Origin: Armatimonadota bacterium
GTDB taxonomy: Bacteria > Armatimonadota > Fimbriimonadia > Fimbriimonadales > Fimbriimonadaceae
Length of the DNA: 64,000 bases
Assembly (NCBI GenBank): GCA_018268255.1
Contig: JAFDWX010000003.1
Coordinates: 1-64,000, forward strand
Direction: 5' to 3'
The notes beneath the pieces are model-generated. The model saw only the letters and a list, made by a program, of their open reading frames with translations. It did not search any database and was not told where the DNA came from. Below are positions 32,061 to 40,177 of this stretch, in pieces. Position 1 is the first letter of the stretch. Every line of letters begins with the position of its first letter. The position numbers were made by a program, and so were the translations under genes.

Positions 32061-32813
32061 ATGAAAGGCTTGAAAACAAATTTGTGTGCCTTAGCACTGC
32101 TTTCTGGGTTGACGCTTGCGCAAGCACAGACGATCACAGCGAGATCATCGACGCTCAACTACTTTGCGACTTACGGACATGGTGGCGACGTGGTGAAGAA
32201 TCCATCCGATTCTCTCACTGCTACGGACCTTCTTCAGTCAGATTCGAAGGGCCTCGCACTCTCCGACGTACAGAATGGAACCTACCTCTCTGGTCAATAC
32301 TTCACCTCGGTAGATGTCTCGTTGAATCATAGCTATCAGGTCTCCGGCCCCGTCAGCAACTTTTCAAGGATCGATGCTCAACTGCATTCATCCTTCGTGA
32401 CTTCTGCCTCCGGTGCTGCAGGCGCGGGATCGGGGGGTCAAAGTGTACAGCCGGGTAACGAGTTGCTCCTGGACTTCACGACCGCCGGCTTCCGCTACGA
32501 ATTCCTCGGATCATCGACTTATCAATCAACGGGCGCGAATGTTCCCCATTCCAAAGCCGAGTTGCTTAAGTGGAACGGAAGTAACTGGAGTTTCTTGGAG
32601 TCGACCATTTTTAGTAATGGTCTCGTGCGCACGGGCACTTTGGGTGCGGGCACCTACAGGTTGCTGGTCTGGGGCGAAACCAAGTCTTTGAACTCAACAG
32701 CGTTTGCCAATACGACCCTTGTTTTCAAGAATTTGGATGCTGTGCCCGAACCAGCCACCTTGGCCATTCTGGGTGCGTCGCTCAGCTTCGTTCTTCGCAA
32801 AAAACGACGATGA
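32061..32813 (+). CDS. PEP-CTERM exported protein
   Basis: 250 residues from ATG 32061 (GGAGA at 8-nt spacing; an upstream in-frame TTG at 32046 is less likely). Signal peptide MKGLKTNLCALALLSGLTLAQA, then a Ser/Thr/Gly-rich beta-type body without a recognised domain, ending in VPEPATLAILGASLSFVLRKKRR, a classic PEP-CTERM tail with transmembrane helix and basic end. It is followed by a hairpin at 32826-32864. Surface or matrix protein of unknown role. Confidence 0.75.
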   Translation: MKGLKTNLCALALLSGLTLAQAQTITARSSTLNYFATYGHGGDVVKNPSDSLTATDLLQSDSKGLALSDVQNGTYLSGQYFTSVDVSLNHSYQVSGPVSNFSRIDAQLHSSFVTSASGAAGAGSGGQSVQPGNELLLDFTTAGFRYEFLGSSTYQSTGANVPHSKAELLKWNGSNWSFLESTIFSNGLVRTGTLGAGTYRLLVWGETKSLNSTAFANTTLVFKNLDAVPEPATLAILGASLSFVLRKKRR

Positions 32814-32825
32814 TTCGATTTCTGC

Positions 32826-32864
32826 CGGAATCGGTGGGGCGGAATGTGAGCCCTGCCGATTCCG
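32826..32864. terminator. Hairpin between convergent PEP-CTERM and DinB-like genes
   Basis: Perfect 9-bp stem CGGAATCGG (32826-32834) with CCGATTCCG (32856-32864) and a 21-nt loop, in the 67-bp gap between converging genes. No U-tract on either strand; a likely but non-classical terminator. Confidence 0.4.
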
Positions 32865-32880
32865 AGCAGTCGTTCCATGT

Positions 32881-33366
32881 CTAGAACCCGGTGTGCCAAT
32901 CGTGGTCGCCGTACAGAGTTTGGATGTACTCGATTTGAGCGATGTGGCCGAGCGTATGGTTGGCTCCGGCTCGGATGTAGAACCGCAGAGGCGCCTCCCC
33001 TAAGCCAAACGGTAACGGAGCGAGGCGGTCGAGGTCAGAGTCGCTTAAGCTATCCAAAAAGGCGACATAAGAGGCTGAATTCCTTTCCCATTCGGCACGA
33101 ACTTGCTCCTTGGACTCTAACTTCTCATCACGCGCACGAAAGCTTGCGTCAGCCTCACGGCTTGTCGGCACGGCAAAAGGCATACCTTGCATTTGCGAAA
33201 CAATGTGCGATAAGGCATCCGCCGCATGAGCTGCAATTTCCAGAATGGATCGCGCATGGTCACTGGGGCGCCAACGCAGTTTTTCATCGGGAGTCGCATC
33301 TAGCAGAGCCAGAATCCTGTCTCTGGCCTGAAGCAAATCAGCGCGGGCAGAATCGATGGGTGTCAT
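32881..33366 (-). CDS. DinB-superfamily protein
   Basis: 161 residues, four-helix DinB/YfiT pattern: ILALLDATPDEKLRWRPSDHARSILEIAAHAADALSHI at the N-terminal half and NHTLGHIAQIEYIQTLYGD at the end. The His residues (in AAHAADAL and NHTLGHIAQ) correspond to the family's three-His metal site. Some family members are metal-dependent thiol S-transferases, but the substrate is unknown here. Monocistronic. Confidence 0.75.
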   Translation of the reverse strand: MTPIDSARADLLQARDRILALLDATPDEKLRWRPSDHARSILEIAAHAADALSHIVSQMQGMPFAVPTSREADASFRARDEKLESKEQVRAEWERNSASYVAFLDSLSDSDLDRLAPLPFGLGEAPLRFYIRAGANHTLGHIAQIEYIQTLYGDHDWHTGF

Positions 33367-33550
33367 GTCTCTCGATTATCTCCTTCTTGGCCGAGGCAGT
33401 GCTCACGGTGCCGATTGCCATAGAGCAACCTTGCTGAAAGAACCGCTCTAATCGGCTAAAACGGTGGAGTTGCTCCCACAATCTGCTACGGGACGGTTTC
33501 GGGTAGATTCTCGATTTCAGAAATCTACGATTTCATTCCGAAGGAGCAAC

Positions 33551-33907
33551 ATGAGTCAGCACGATGAGCGGATCGCAAAGATGGTTTTTCGAACGGTTTA
33601 TCCTCATTACGTTACAAAAGTGGTGAGCAAAGGACGAACCAAAGATGAACTCCACGAGGTGATCCGATGGCTCACCGGTTTCTCTGAATCCGAACTGGAG
33701 CACTATGTGCAATCGGACGCCACATTCGAGCAGTTTTTTGACGCAGCAACACTCAACCCAAATGCGAATTTGATCACAGGCACCATTTGCGGCTATCGGA
33801 TCGAAGAAATCGAGAATCCGCTTACCAAAAAAACGCGATACTTGGATAAACTTGTGGACGAGTTAGCAAAAGGCAGAAAGATGGAGAAAATCCTCCGCAC
33901 TCCTTAA
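33551..33907 (+). CDS. DUF2200-family protein
   Basis: 118 residues from ATG 33551, which has GAAGGAG immediately upstream at suitable spacing; the longer reading from 33464 lacks a ribosome site. The sequence RIAKMVFRTVYPHYVTKVVSKGRTKDELHEVIRWLTGF is the recognisable DUF2200 core. Function unknown. Small, cytoplasmic, no obvious catalytic motif. Confidence 0.75.
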   Translation: MSQHDERIAKMVFRTVYPHYVTKVVSKGRTKDELHEVIRWLTGFSESELEHYVQSDATFEQFFDAATLNPNANLITGTICGYRIEEIENPLTKKTRYLDKLVDELAKGRKMEKILRTP

Positions 33908-33943
33908 AAATCGGCAACAGTGCCATCAGCACCCAACCAATTA

Positions 33944-34696
33944 TCACTTAACTGCTTGGTAGATTCGCACATAGTCTATTTCATAACGTTGTGGAAAGGC
34001 TTCCGCATCAATTCCTTTCTCGCCGCCCCAGGTACCCCCAATCGCTAGATTCAGAAGCAAATACATCTTGCGATCAAAGCTCCATTTCGACGGTCCCTCG
34101 TAAGGAAATGTGAAGTACGCCTTATCATCGACAAAGAACACGAGCTTCTCTTTCGACCACTCCATCGCGTAGGTGTGAAACTCATCGCCATAGGTTGGCA
34201 ACTTCATCGTTCCCCCTTTGCTCCAGAATCCGCCGCCATCTTTGGCTTGGTGTACTGTCGCGTGGATCTGCGTCGGATTGTGGGCGACATGCTCCATGAT
34301 GTCGATTTCGCCGCATCGGGGCCAACTGACTTCGGGCCGATCCTCTCCCATCATCCAAATCGCGGGCCAAGTGCCAAGTGCCTTAGGCAATTTCGCGGAA
34401 ACTTCCACGCGGCCATATTGAAAGGTAAATTTGCCGAGAGTGTTGATACTTCCGCTTGTGTATTCGGCCCCTTCGAACGGCTCTTTTCGAGCTTCGATGA
34501 TCAAACGGCTGTTCTCACATCGAACATTTTCTTTGCGAGCCTTGGTGTAGTACTGGGATTCCTTGTTGCGGATCAAGCCGACTTCGTAGCCCCATTTCTT
34601 CGGGTCTGGCAACCCTCTGCCGTTGAATTCATCCGACCAGACCAACTTCCATCCTGCGGGAGCAGCCAGAACCGATACGAGCGCCAGGGTAAGCAT
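33944..34696 (-). CDS. Glycoside hydrolase family 16 beta-glucanase, secreted
   Basis: 250 residues with a short signal peptide (MLTLALVSVLAAPAG). The GH16 catalytic motif E-x-D-x2-E is present as GEIDIMEHV, preceded by GTWPAIWMMGE and followed by the FHTYAMEWSKEKLVFFVDD and LLLNLAIGGTWGG segments typical of laminarinase/lichenase-type enzymes. Predicted to cleave beta-1,3 or mixed-linkage glucans outside the cell. Complete at usual length, without an added binding module. Confidence 0.88.
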   Translation of the reverse strand: MLTLALVSVLAAPAGWKLVWSDEFNGRGLPDPKKWGYEVGLIRNKESQYYTKARKENVRCENSRLIIEARKEPFEGAEYTSGSINTLGKFTFQYGRVEVSAKLPKALGTWPAIWMMGEDRPEVSWPRCGEIDIMEHVAHNPTQIHATVHQAKDGGGFWSKGGTMKLPTYGDEFHTYAMEWSKEKLVFFVDDKAYFTFPYEGPSKWSFDRKMYLLLNLAIGGTWGGEKGIDAEAFPQRYEIDYVRIYQAVK

Positions 34697-34721
34697 AAAC
34701 TAAACATACCGCAGGGGCCGA

Positions 34722-35960
34722 TTAGGCCGACGGTTCGAGGGAGGCTGGACGTTCCCAGCGATTCCAGCCAATGAGCATCAGGGCTGCCGCAAGACTGGTC
34801 GCTGCACCCAAGTAAAACGGTGCGGCGGGTGCAACCTTTGCGTAAAGAAATCCTGCCAACAGGCTCGCTGGCAGGGCGGCCAAACCGACCAGCATGTGGA
34901 ATGCGCCGAGTTCGGCTCCTCGCCGATCCGGATGCGCCAGATCAGCAGCAAAGGCTCTTTGGACCCCCTGGGTACATGTGTAGTAAAGGCCATAGACCAC
35001 GAACAATGGCCACACGGCGATCGGGCTCGGCATCCAAGCAAAGCCCAAATAGACGATCGCAAAGGTTGCATACCCAAAGGCGATCATGGGGCGACGTCCT
35101 ACTCGATCCGACAGCGACCCCACTGCATAGCCCAAACAAGCCTCAACCACGTTGAAAAAGGCGTATAGCAGCAGCAAGGATTCCGCAGCAAAACCATTGC
35201 CCTGGGCTCTCAAGAGAAGGAACGCATCTGACGAATTGCCGATGGAAAAGATGGTCAGAACCAGTAGGAATCGCTTGTAGGAAGGATCCAATCCCGCCCA
35301 AGTGAATGCCTTCTTGGGTTCCGCAGGTGGGTTCTCCCCAGGCTTCTTCGCGCGCTCGCGCACGAAGAGTACAAGCAGCAGCACGCCGATGAGCGCGGGG
35401 ATGAATGCCAAGAAGTACAGGGATCGGAAGGCATCTGGATAGGCTCTCAGGAACGCGTAGCCGCACAGCGGTCCCAAAACCGCACCGGCTGTATCGAGCG
35501 ATCGATGTAATCCGAACGCCCGACCGCGCTGATCGGGTGTCGAGGCTTCTGCGATGAGAGCGTCGCGTGGCGCAGATCGAATGCCCTTTCCCGCGCGATC
35601 TAGGAGCCTCGCCGCAAACATTGCTCCCCATGGCCCAGCCAGACCAATGATCGGTTTGGAGACTGCCGCCATGGAGTAGCCCAGCACCGTCAATGGCTTC
35701 CTCGCGCCAAGACGATCCGATTTCGCCCCGGAATACAACTTTAGAAGGCTAGCAGTAGCCTCAGCGGCACCCTCCACCAAGCCCAAAACCCAGGCAGGTG
35801 CACCCAAAACTCGAGTGAGAAAGACCGGGTTGACCGGATACACCATCTCGCTGGAGACATCGGTGAAGAGGCTCACCAGACCCAAAGTCCGCACCGTCGT
35901 GCTCAGCGGGGCTGGAGGTTCAGTACTGCCATGCTCGGCGGGTTCCGCCATCAACGCCAT
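34722..35960 (-). CDS. MFS transporter
   Basis: 412 residues, 12 predicted helices. It has the MFS loop-2 motif (GAKSDRLGARKPLTVLGY) and, in the loop after helix 4, DRAGKGIRSAPRDALIAEAS, a signature of a drug/metabolite-type MFS group. No substrate can be assigned. Its ORF ends 25 bp upstream of the GH16 gene start in the same direction; co-transcription is possible. There is no relation to the NarK proteins beyond the superfamily. Confidence 0.8.
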   Translation of the reverse strand: MALMAEPAEHGSTEPPAPLSTTVRTLGLVSLFTDVSSEMVYPVNPVFLTRVLGAPAWVLGLVEGAAEATASLLKLYSGAKSDRLGARKPLTVLGYSMAAVSKPIIGLAGPWGAMFAARLLDRAGKGIRSAPRDALIAEASTPDQRGRAFGLHRSLDTAGAVLGPLCGYAFLRAYPDAFRSLYFLAFIPALIGVLLLVLFVRERAKKPGENPPAEPKKAFTWAGLDPSYKRFLLVLTIFSIGNSSDAFLLLRAQGNGFAAESLLLLYAFFNVVEACLGYAVGSLSDRVGRRPMIAFGYATFAIVYLGFAWMPSPIAVWPLFVVYGLYYTCTQGVQRAFAADLAHPDRRGAELGAFHMLVGLAALPASLLAGFLYAKVAPAAPFYLGAATSLAAALMLIGWNRWERPASLEPSA

Positions 35961-35987
35961 TATGCCCGGATCGCCTCAAAATGCGTT

Positions 35988-36488
35988 CTACCGCCGGTCT
36001 AGCAGGAAACGATCCAGTTTGTCGAATGTTCCTGCAAGGCCCTGCTCCAGGCTTCCCGTCTCGCAAAGCTCCTTAAAGAACTCAATTTCCGCTTCCGTTG
36101 CCCCAAATGGTTCCGCCCTGAGAACAAGTTTTGTTCGATCGCCCAGGTCAGTGAAGGTTGCCAAGTTATGAATTTCCAGCGGGCACAAATCGCTGAAAGG
36201 AGCTCGACTGATTCCACAGCTCTCATTTGAAAAAGAGTTCAGCCACGCAATCTGGTTGGGTTCGACGATGGACAGGTAGTTGAATCTGCCCCATACCGGG
36301 GGCTCCTCGCCAAATGACATTGCGTAATGGAAAAAGCCCCCAGCGCGAAACTCCAAGCTCTTGCCGAAAACCGTGCAGCCGCTTGGCCCCCACCATTGCG
36401 CAAGATCGCTTAGAGTGCTCCACGCCCGCCATATCCTCTCCCGCGATGCAGAAAATTCTCGTTCGAAAGTGTATTGATCAGTATTCAC
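35988..36488 (-). CDS. SRPBCC/AHSA1-family protein paired with ArsR
   Basis: 166 residues, START-like fold: FEREFSASRERIWRAWSTLSDLAQWWGPSGC at the N-terminus, then FEFRAGGFFHYAM-type and DLGDRTKLVLRAEPFGA strands, and a C-terminal helix (SLEQGLAGTFDKLDRFL). Typical of activator-of-Hsp90-like proteins encoded with ArsR regulators. It overlaps the ArsR gene (ATGA, 36485-36488), the standard two-gene arrangement. The ligand is unknown. Confidence 0.82.
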   Translation of the reverse strand: MNTDQYTFEREFSASRERIWRAWSTLSDLAQWWGPSGCTVFGKSLEFRAGGFFHYAMSFGEEPPVWGRFNYLSIVEPNQIAWLNSFSNESCGISRAPFSDLCPLEIHNLATFTDLGDRTKLVLRAEPFGATEAEIEFFKELCETGSLEQGLAGTFDKLDRFLLDRR

Positions 36489-36835
36489 AGTTGCTCCTCG
36501 ATTGGTGAGTTCTGGCGTTCATCCTGGAGCAGGTGATCCAGCCGGTCAAAGCTATCGGTGTACAGCGACGCGTAGCGCTTTATCCACAATTCCGCCTCTT
36601 GGAGGGGAACCGGGTTAAGTTGAACCATTCGGTACTGTGCTTTCGGCGTACGCATCACCAGTCCAGCCCGCTCCAGGACCTTAAGATGTTTCGAAACGGT
36701 CGGCTGCTTGTGCCGAGTCAAGGCGACAAGCGCATTGACTGTGGTCTCGCCTTCTCCCAATCGGGCGAGCATAGCCCGACGAGTTCCATCGGCCAAGGCC
36801 CCAAAGACCAGATCCAGATTTGACATCGAACTCAT
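36485..36835 (-). CDS. ArsR-family transcriptional repressor
   Basis: 116 residues. Winged-helix ArsR pattern: LVFGALADGTRRAMLARLGEGETTVNAL, recognition region KQPTVSKHLKVLERAGLV, wing RTPKAQYRMVQL. It lacks the Cys metal sites of true ArsR/SmtB sensors, as usual for the subset paired with AHSA1 proteins. Probably autoregulated through the perfect palindrome at 36845-36858. Confidence 0.85.
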   Translation of the reverse strand: MSSMSNLDLVFGALADGTRRAMLARLGEGETTVNALVALTRHKQPTVSKHLKVLERAGLVMRTPKAQYRMVQLNPVPLQEAELWIKRYASLYTDSFDRLDHLLQDERQNSPIEEQL

Positions 36836-36844
36836 ATTCCATTA

Positions 36845-36858
36845 TGGCTATATAGCCA
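36845..36858. promoter_or_regulatory. Perfect palindrome, probable ArsR operator
   Basis: TGGCTATATAGCCA is a 14-bp perfect dyad 9 bp upstream of the ArsR start codon. Size and position fit autorepression of ArsR-AHSA1 operons. Confidence 0.6.
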
Positions 36859-36971
36859 AATAGGAGTATAAAGCACTGATTTCCGAGAAGCAAGTTGAAA
36901 ATGAGCTTTGTGCCTAAATTCGCAAAGATAAGGCCAAAGCGTCGATTGAGTCCCCGAAGTACTATGAAAAT

Positions 36972-38759
36972 GTGATTGCCAGCATCATTTTGATGGGGAT
37001 TTCTTTTGCTTCTGTCGTCAACATCGCCGATTACGGCGCAACACCAAACTCCCGTATGGATGCAACTGCGGCGGTTGCGAGTGCAATCCAGGCACTTAAG
37101 CCAGGCGGAGTTCTGCGGTTCCCGGCAGGCGAGTTTCATTTCTTTCGGAACAACGCTCAAGAACGCGAGCTATACCTATCGAATACGGATGTCTCCAATC
37201 CGAGACGAGTGGCCATCGCATTGGAGAATCTCCGAGACATTCAGGTCCAAGGCACATCCGATACTCGGCTTGTGTTTCACGGCCGCGTCATGCCGTTTCT
37301 CATCGATCACTGCCGGAACATTTCGCTCAAGAATTTGCAGATCGACTGGGAGCGGCCCCTCATGTCGCAATTTGACGTGATTGCGAGCGACCCGCAGGGC
37401 GTAACACTCCGAACGGACACCAAGGAGTTTCCCTACGCAGTCCGCAACGGCAAGCTGGTGTTTCTGGTCGAGGACGAAGAACGTCGCAACGCATCGTGGA
37501 TGGAATTCGACCCTGTAACCCGAGGAGTCGCGTACAACACGGGCGACCGGGGGTGTATGGGAGGTGATGCGGGGTCGGCGAAGGGCTCCGAAATCGCTCC
37601 GGGCACCATTCGCCTGGATTATCCAGCGAACAACAACCGCCCCAAGATCGGCCATAAATTGATCGCGCGCCACGGAATCAGGGATCATGCAGGAACATTC
37701 ATCCAAGAGTCCCAGGGTATCCGCATCGAAAACGTGGCCTATCGGCACACTTCCGGCTTGGGTGTTCTTGCCCAAAGAAGCGAAGACCTTACCTTTCGGC
37801 AGGTCGAATTCAAGCCAGATCGGAGTAGCAAGAGACTCTTTTCGGGGCACGATGATGGGTTCCACATTTCCAATTGCAAGGGGCAGGTGACCATCGAAAA
37901 CTGCACATTTGAAGGGCTCATGGATGACCCAATCAATGTGCATGGAACCTCTGTGCGGGCGATTCGCCAAGAGAATTCTCGCACCTGGCTCATTCGGTTC
38001 ATGCACCACCAGTCGCAGGGATTTCCATTTGGCGATGTCGGGGACACCGTTTCATTTGTGTCCGGCCCGACGATGGAGTCGTTCGGACGAGCCAAAATCG
38101 CCAAAATCGACCGACTGACCACAGCAGAAGCTCGAATCACGTTTGACCGCGAAACTCCTAAGGAATTCCGGGAAGGCGATGCGGTGGAGAACCTCACGTG
38201 GACACCGGAAGCCACGATACGTAACAACACGTTTGGCACCGTGCGCGCCCGCGGTTTGCTGATTTCCACTCCGCGCAAAGTGAAGATCGAGGGCAATTTG
38301 TTCAAATCCAGCGGATCGGCGATCCTGATCGCGGGCGACGCCAACGGCTGGTACGAATCGGGCGCGGTAACCGACGTACTCATCCAGAAGAATCTATTTG
38401 AGAATTGCCTTACCAGCGACTACCAGTTCTGCGAGGGGATCATCTCGATCGATCCGGAAATCCCCAAGGAGGGCGGCCCAGCATTCCACCGTAACATTCG
38501 AATTCTCGACAACACCTTCCTCACGTTCCAAAACTCTGTCCTGTGGGCAAAGTCTGTGGACGGGTTGGAGTTTTCTCGGAATCGAATCAAGGGATCCAGA
38601 TCTTACGTGCCGTGGCATCCAACCAAGGAGGGATTCACATTCATTGATTGCCAAAATGTGCGAGTTACCGGAAACCAAATTGAGTCAGGCTTTGGTGGTC
38701 GGGCAGTTTCAGTAATCCGAGGCAAGCCCAAGACGATCAAGGTCCAGGATTGGAACTGA
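36972..38759 (+). CDS. Secreted right-handed beta-helix enzyme, probable GH110 alpha-1,3-galactosidase
   Basis: 595 residues, GTG start, signal peptide MIASIILMGISFA. The body is a parallel beta-helix with many NCTFEG- and NNTF-type turns (IENCTFEGLMDDPINVHG, IRNNTFGTVRARGLLIS, IQKNLFENC). The block FSGHDDGFHISNCKGQVTIENCTF followed by DDPINVHGT closely recalls GH110 enzymes, which remove alpha-1,3-linked galactose from polysaccharides and glycoconjugates. Family assignment is from memory of that motif; a generic pectate-lyase-like beta-helix is the alternative. Neighbouring GH16 and porin genes suggest a polysaccharide-use locus. Confidence 0.68.
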   Translation: MIASIILMGISFASVVNIADYGATPNSRMDATAAVASAIQALKPGGVLRFPAGEFHFFRNNAQERELYLSNTDVSNPRRVAIALENLRDIQVQGTSDTRLVFHGRVMPFLIDHCRNISLKNLQIDWERPLMSQFDVIASDPQGVTLRTDTKEFPYAVRNGKLVFLVEDEERRNASWMEFDPVTRGVAYNTGDRGCMGGDAGSAKGSEIAPGTIRLDYPANNNRPKIGHKLIARHGIRDHAGTFIQESQGIRIENVAYRHTSGLGVLAQRSEDLTFRQVEFKPDRSSKRLFSGHDDGFHISNCKGQVTIENCTFEGLMDDPINVHGTSVRAIRQENSRTWLIRFMHHQSQGFPFGDVGDTVSFVSGPTMESFGRAKIAKIDRLTTAEARITFDRETPKEFREGDAVENLTWTPEATIRNNTFGTVRARGLLISTPRKVKIEGNLFKSSGSAILIAGDANGWYESGAVTDVLIQKNLFENCLTSDYQFCEGIISIDPEIPKEGGPAFHRNIRILDNTFLTFQNSVLWAKSVDGLEFSRNRIKGSRSYVPWHPTKEGFTFIDCQNVRVTGNQIESGFGGRAVSVIRGKPKTIKVQDWN

Positions 38760-38787
38760 TTGCTGGGCAACGTGCAAAAATGGACCT

Positions 38788-39966
38788 ATGCCTGTGCTTC
38801 TGCCAGTCGCCTTCCTAAACTCTCCGCCGCGTTCTGATTTGCACGTTTCGGGCGAATATCGCGTCCGGTTTGAACGCAGGACGGATAAGGATTTCAAACG
38901 CTCATCGCGAGACAATGGCTCCAACTTATTGCAGCGAGCACGGGTGACGCTTGATTGGAGAGCAAGCGAGAGCATCACGGGCACCGTTCAATATCAATAC
39001 GCACACAACACCTTTTGGAAGAACGCGGGAAATGGCTCCGATGAAAACAGCCAGATCAGCCAACTCTATCTGAGATCCAATGAGCAGGGCACCCAATGGA
39101 CCATAGGGAGACAAAAGGTCAGCTTTGGCACAGAAAGACTGCTCGTGTCATCGGACTGGGGCAATGTTGGGCGAACCTACGACGCAATTCGATTCCAGAG
39201 AGGAAACTGGGATGCTATCGCGCTCAAAGTGGGTGCTGCGGACCCTGTTCCGGCCAACGCAAGACTCGTTGCCGTCGCCCACACCCATCATCAAGGCGTA
39301 ACGAGCCTCTATTACAAAGGCGACCGCGATAGCTCCGGCGAAACGCGCATATACACGCTCGATCATGCTGTGAAAACTCGCCTCGGCGCGGGCGAATTCG
39401 AGGCCGAGGCCGCAGGACAGATGGGTCGCAATCGAGGGATGGACCATACCGCATGGGCGTATCATTTGGCCTACAACCAGCCCATCGGGAAGCGCTTGAA
39501 GACGACGATTGAACTCAATGGGGCGAGCGGTGGTCCAGCTTCGGCGAGCAAGAGCCACACGTTCGATACTCTCTACACAAGCAGCCACAAGTTTTTTGGA
39601 ATGACGGAGATGTTCAGCTGGAGGAACTTGACCGAGACCATGCTGACGCTCAGCTACAACGCGAGCGATGCCGTCGATCTCAAAACCCGCTACATTGCAG
39701 CTTGGCTGCAACACCCCAAGGATGCTTGGTACGGTGGAAACGGTCGGCCGAACACTTCCGGTGGAACCGCGCTCGTCGATGCGACCGGGATGTCGGGCCG
39801 CTCGCTGGGAAATGTCATCGACTTCGAAGCCTCTTGGAAGCGCAACACGAAGGAAGTGCTATCCGCCGGGATGGCCCTCTTTCAACCCGGCACATTTGTG
39901 CGGAACCGAACAGGCGATAACCGTGCACAGCTTTACGGGTACATGCAGTACTTTGTGAGATTCTAG
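38788..39966 (+). CDS. AlgE-like outer-membrane porin, paralogue of the nitrate-regulon porin
   Basis: 392 residues, collinear with the 13503-14678 product throughout: SGEYRVRFERR, LLQRARVTLDW, SDENSQISQL, GRQKVSFG, SSDWGNVGRTYDAIRFQ, YTLDHAVKTRLGAGEFEAEAA and final YMQYFVRF. It has the same short N-terminus (MPVLLPVAFLNS), so whatever targets these proteins is shared. No Crp/Fnr box lies upstream. Its place 28 bp after a GH110-like gene suggests sugar or oligosaccharide passage instead of nitrate. One copy probably arose from the other by duplication. Confidence 0.78.
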   Translation: MPVLLPVAFLNSPPRSDLHVSGEYRVRFERRTDKDFKRSSRDNGSNLLQRARVTLDWRASESITGTVQYQYAHNTFWKNAGNGSDENSQISQLYLRSNEQGTQWTIGRQKVSFGTERLLVSSDWGNVGRTYDAIRFQRGNWDAIALKVGAADPVPANARLVAVAHTHHQGVTSLYYKGDRDSSGETRIYTLDHAVKTRLGAGEFEAEAAGQMGRNRGMDHTAWAYHLAYNQPIGKRLKTTIELNGASGGPASASKSHTFDTLYTSSHKFFGMTEMFSWRNLTETMLTLSYNASDAVDLKTRYIAAWLQHPKDAWYGGNGRPNTSGGTALVDATGMSGRSLGNVIDFEASWKRNTKEVLSAGMALFQPGTFVRNRTGDNRAQLYGYMQYFVRF

Positions 39967-40177
39967 TTGTTAGCGGACAATGTATTTAATCTCCGAGCAA
40001 ATCCGCAGCGTTTCACATGGATCGCTACCTGAATACATAGTTGACGTTGCAACTTATATTCTCGCTCAGGATTTTGACTAATCCAAATCCACGTAAATCT
40101 AAACCGAATCAAATCAAGGTTTTGCGAGAGCTCCAAGCTCCCTAGCGAACCCGGTTGAACCTGCCAACGCTTTGAAT

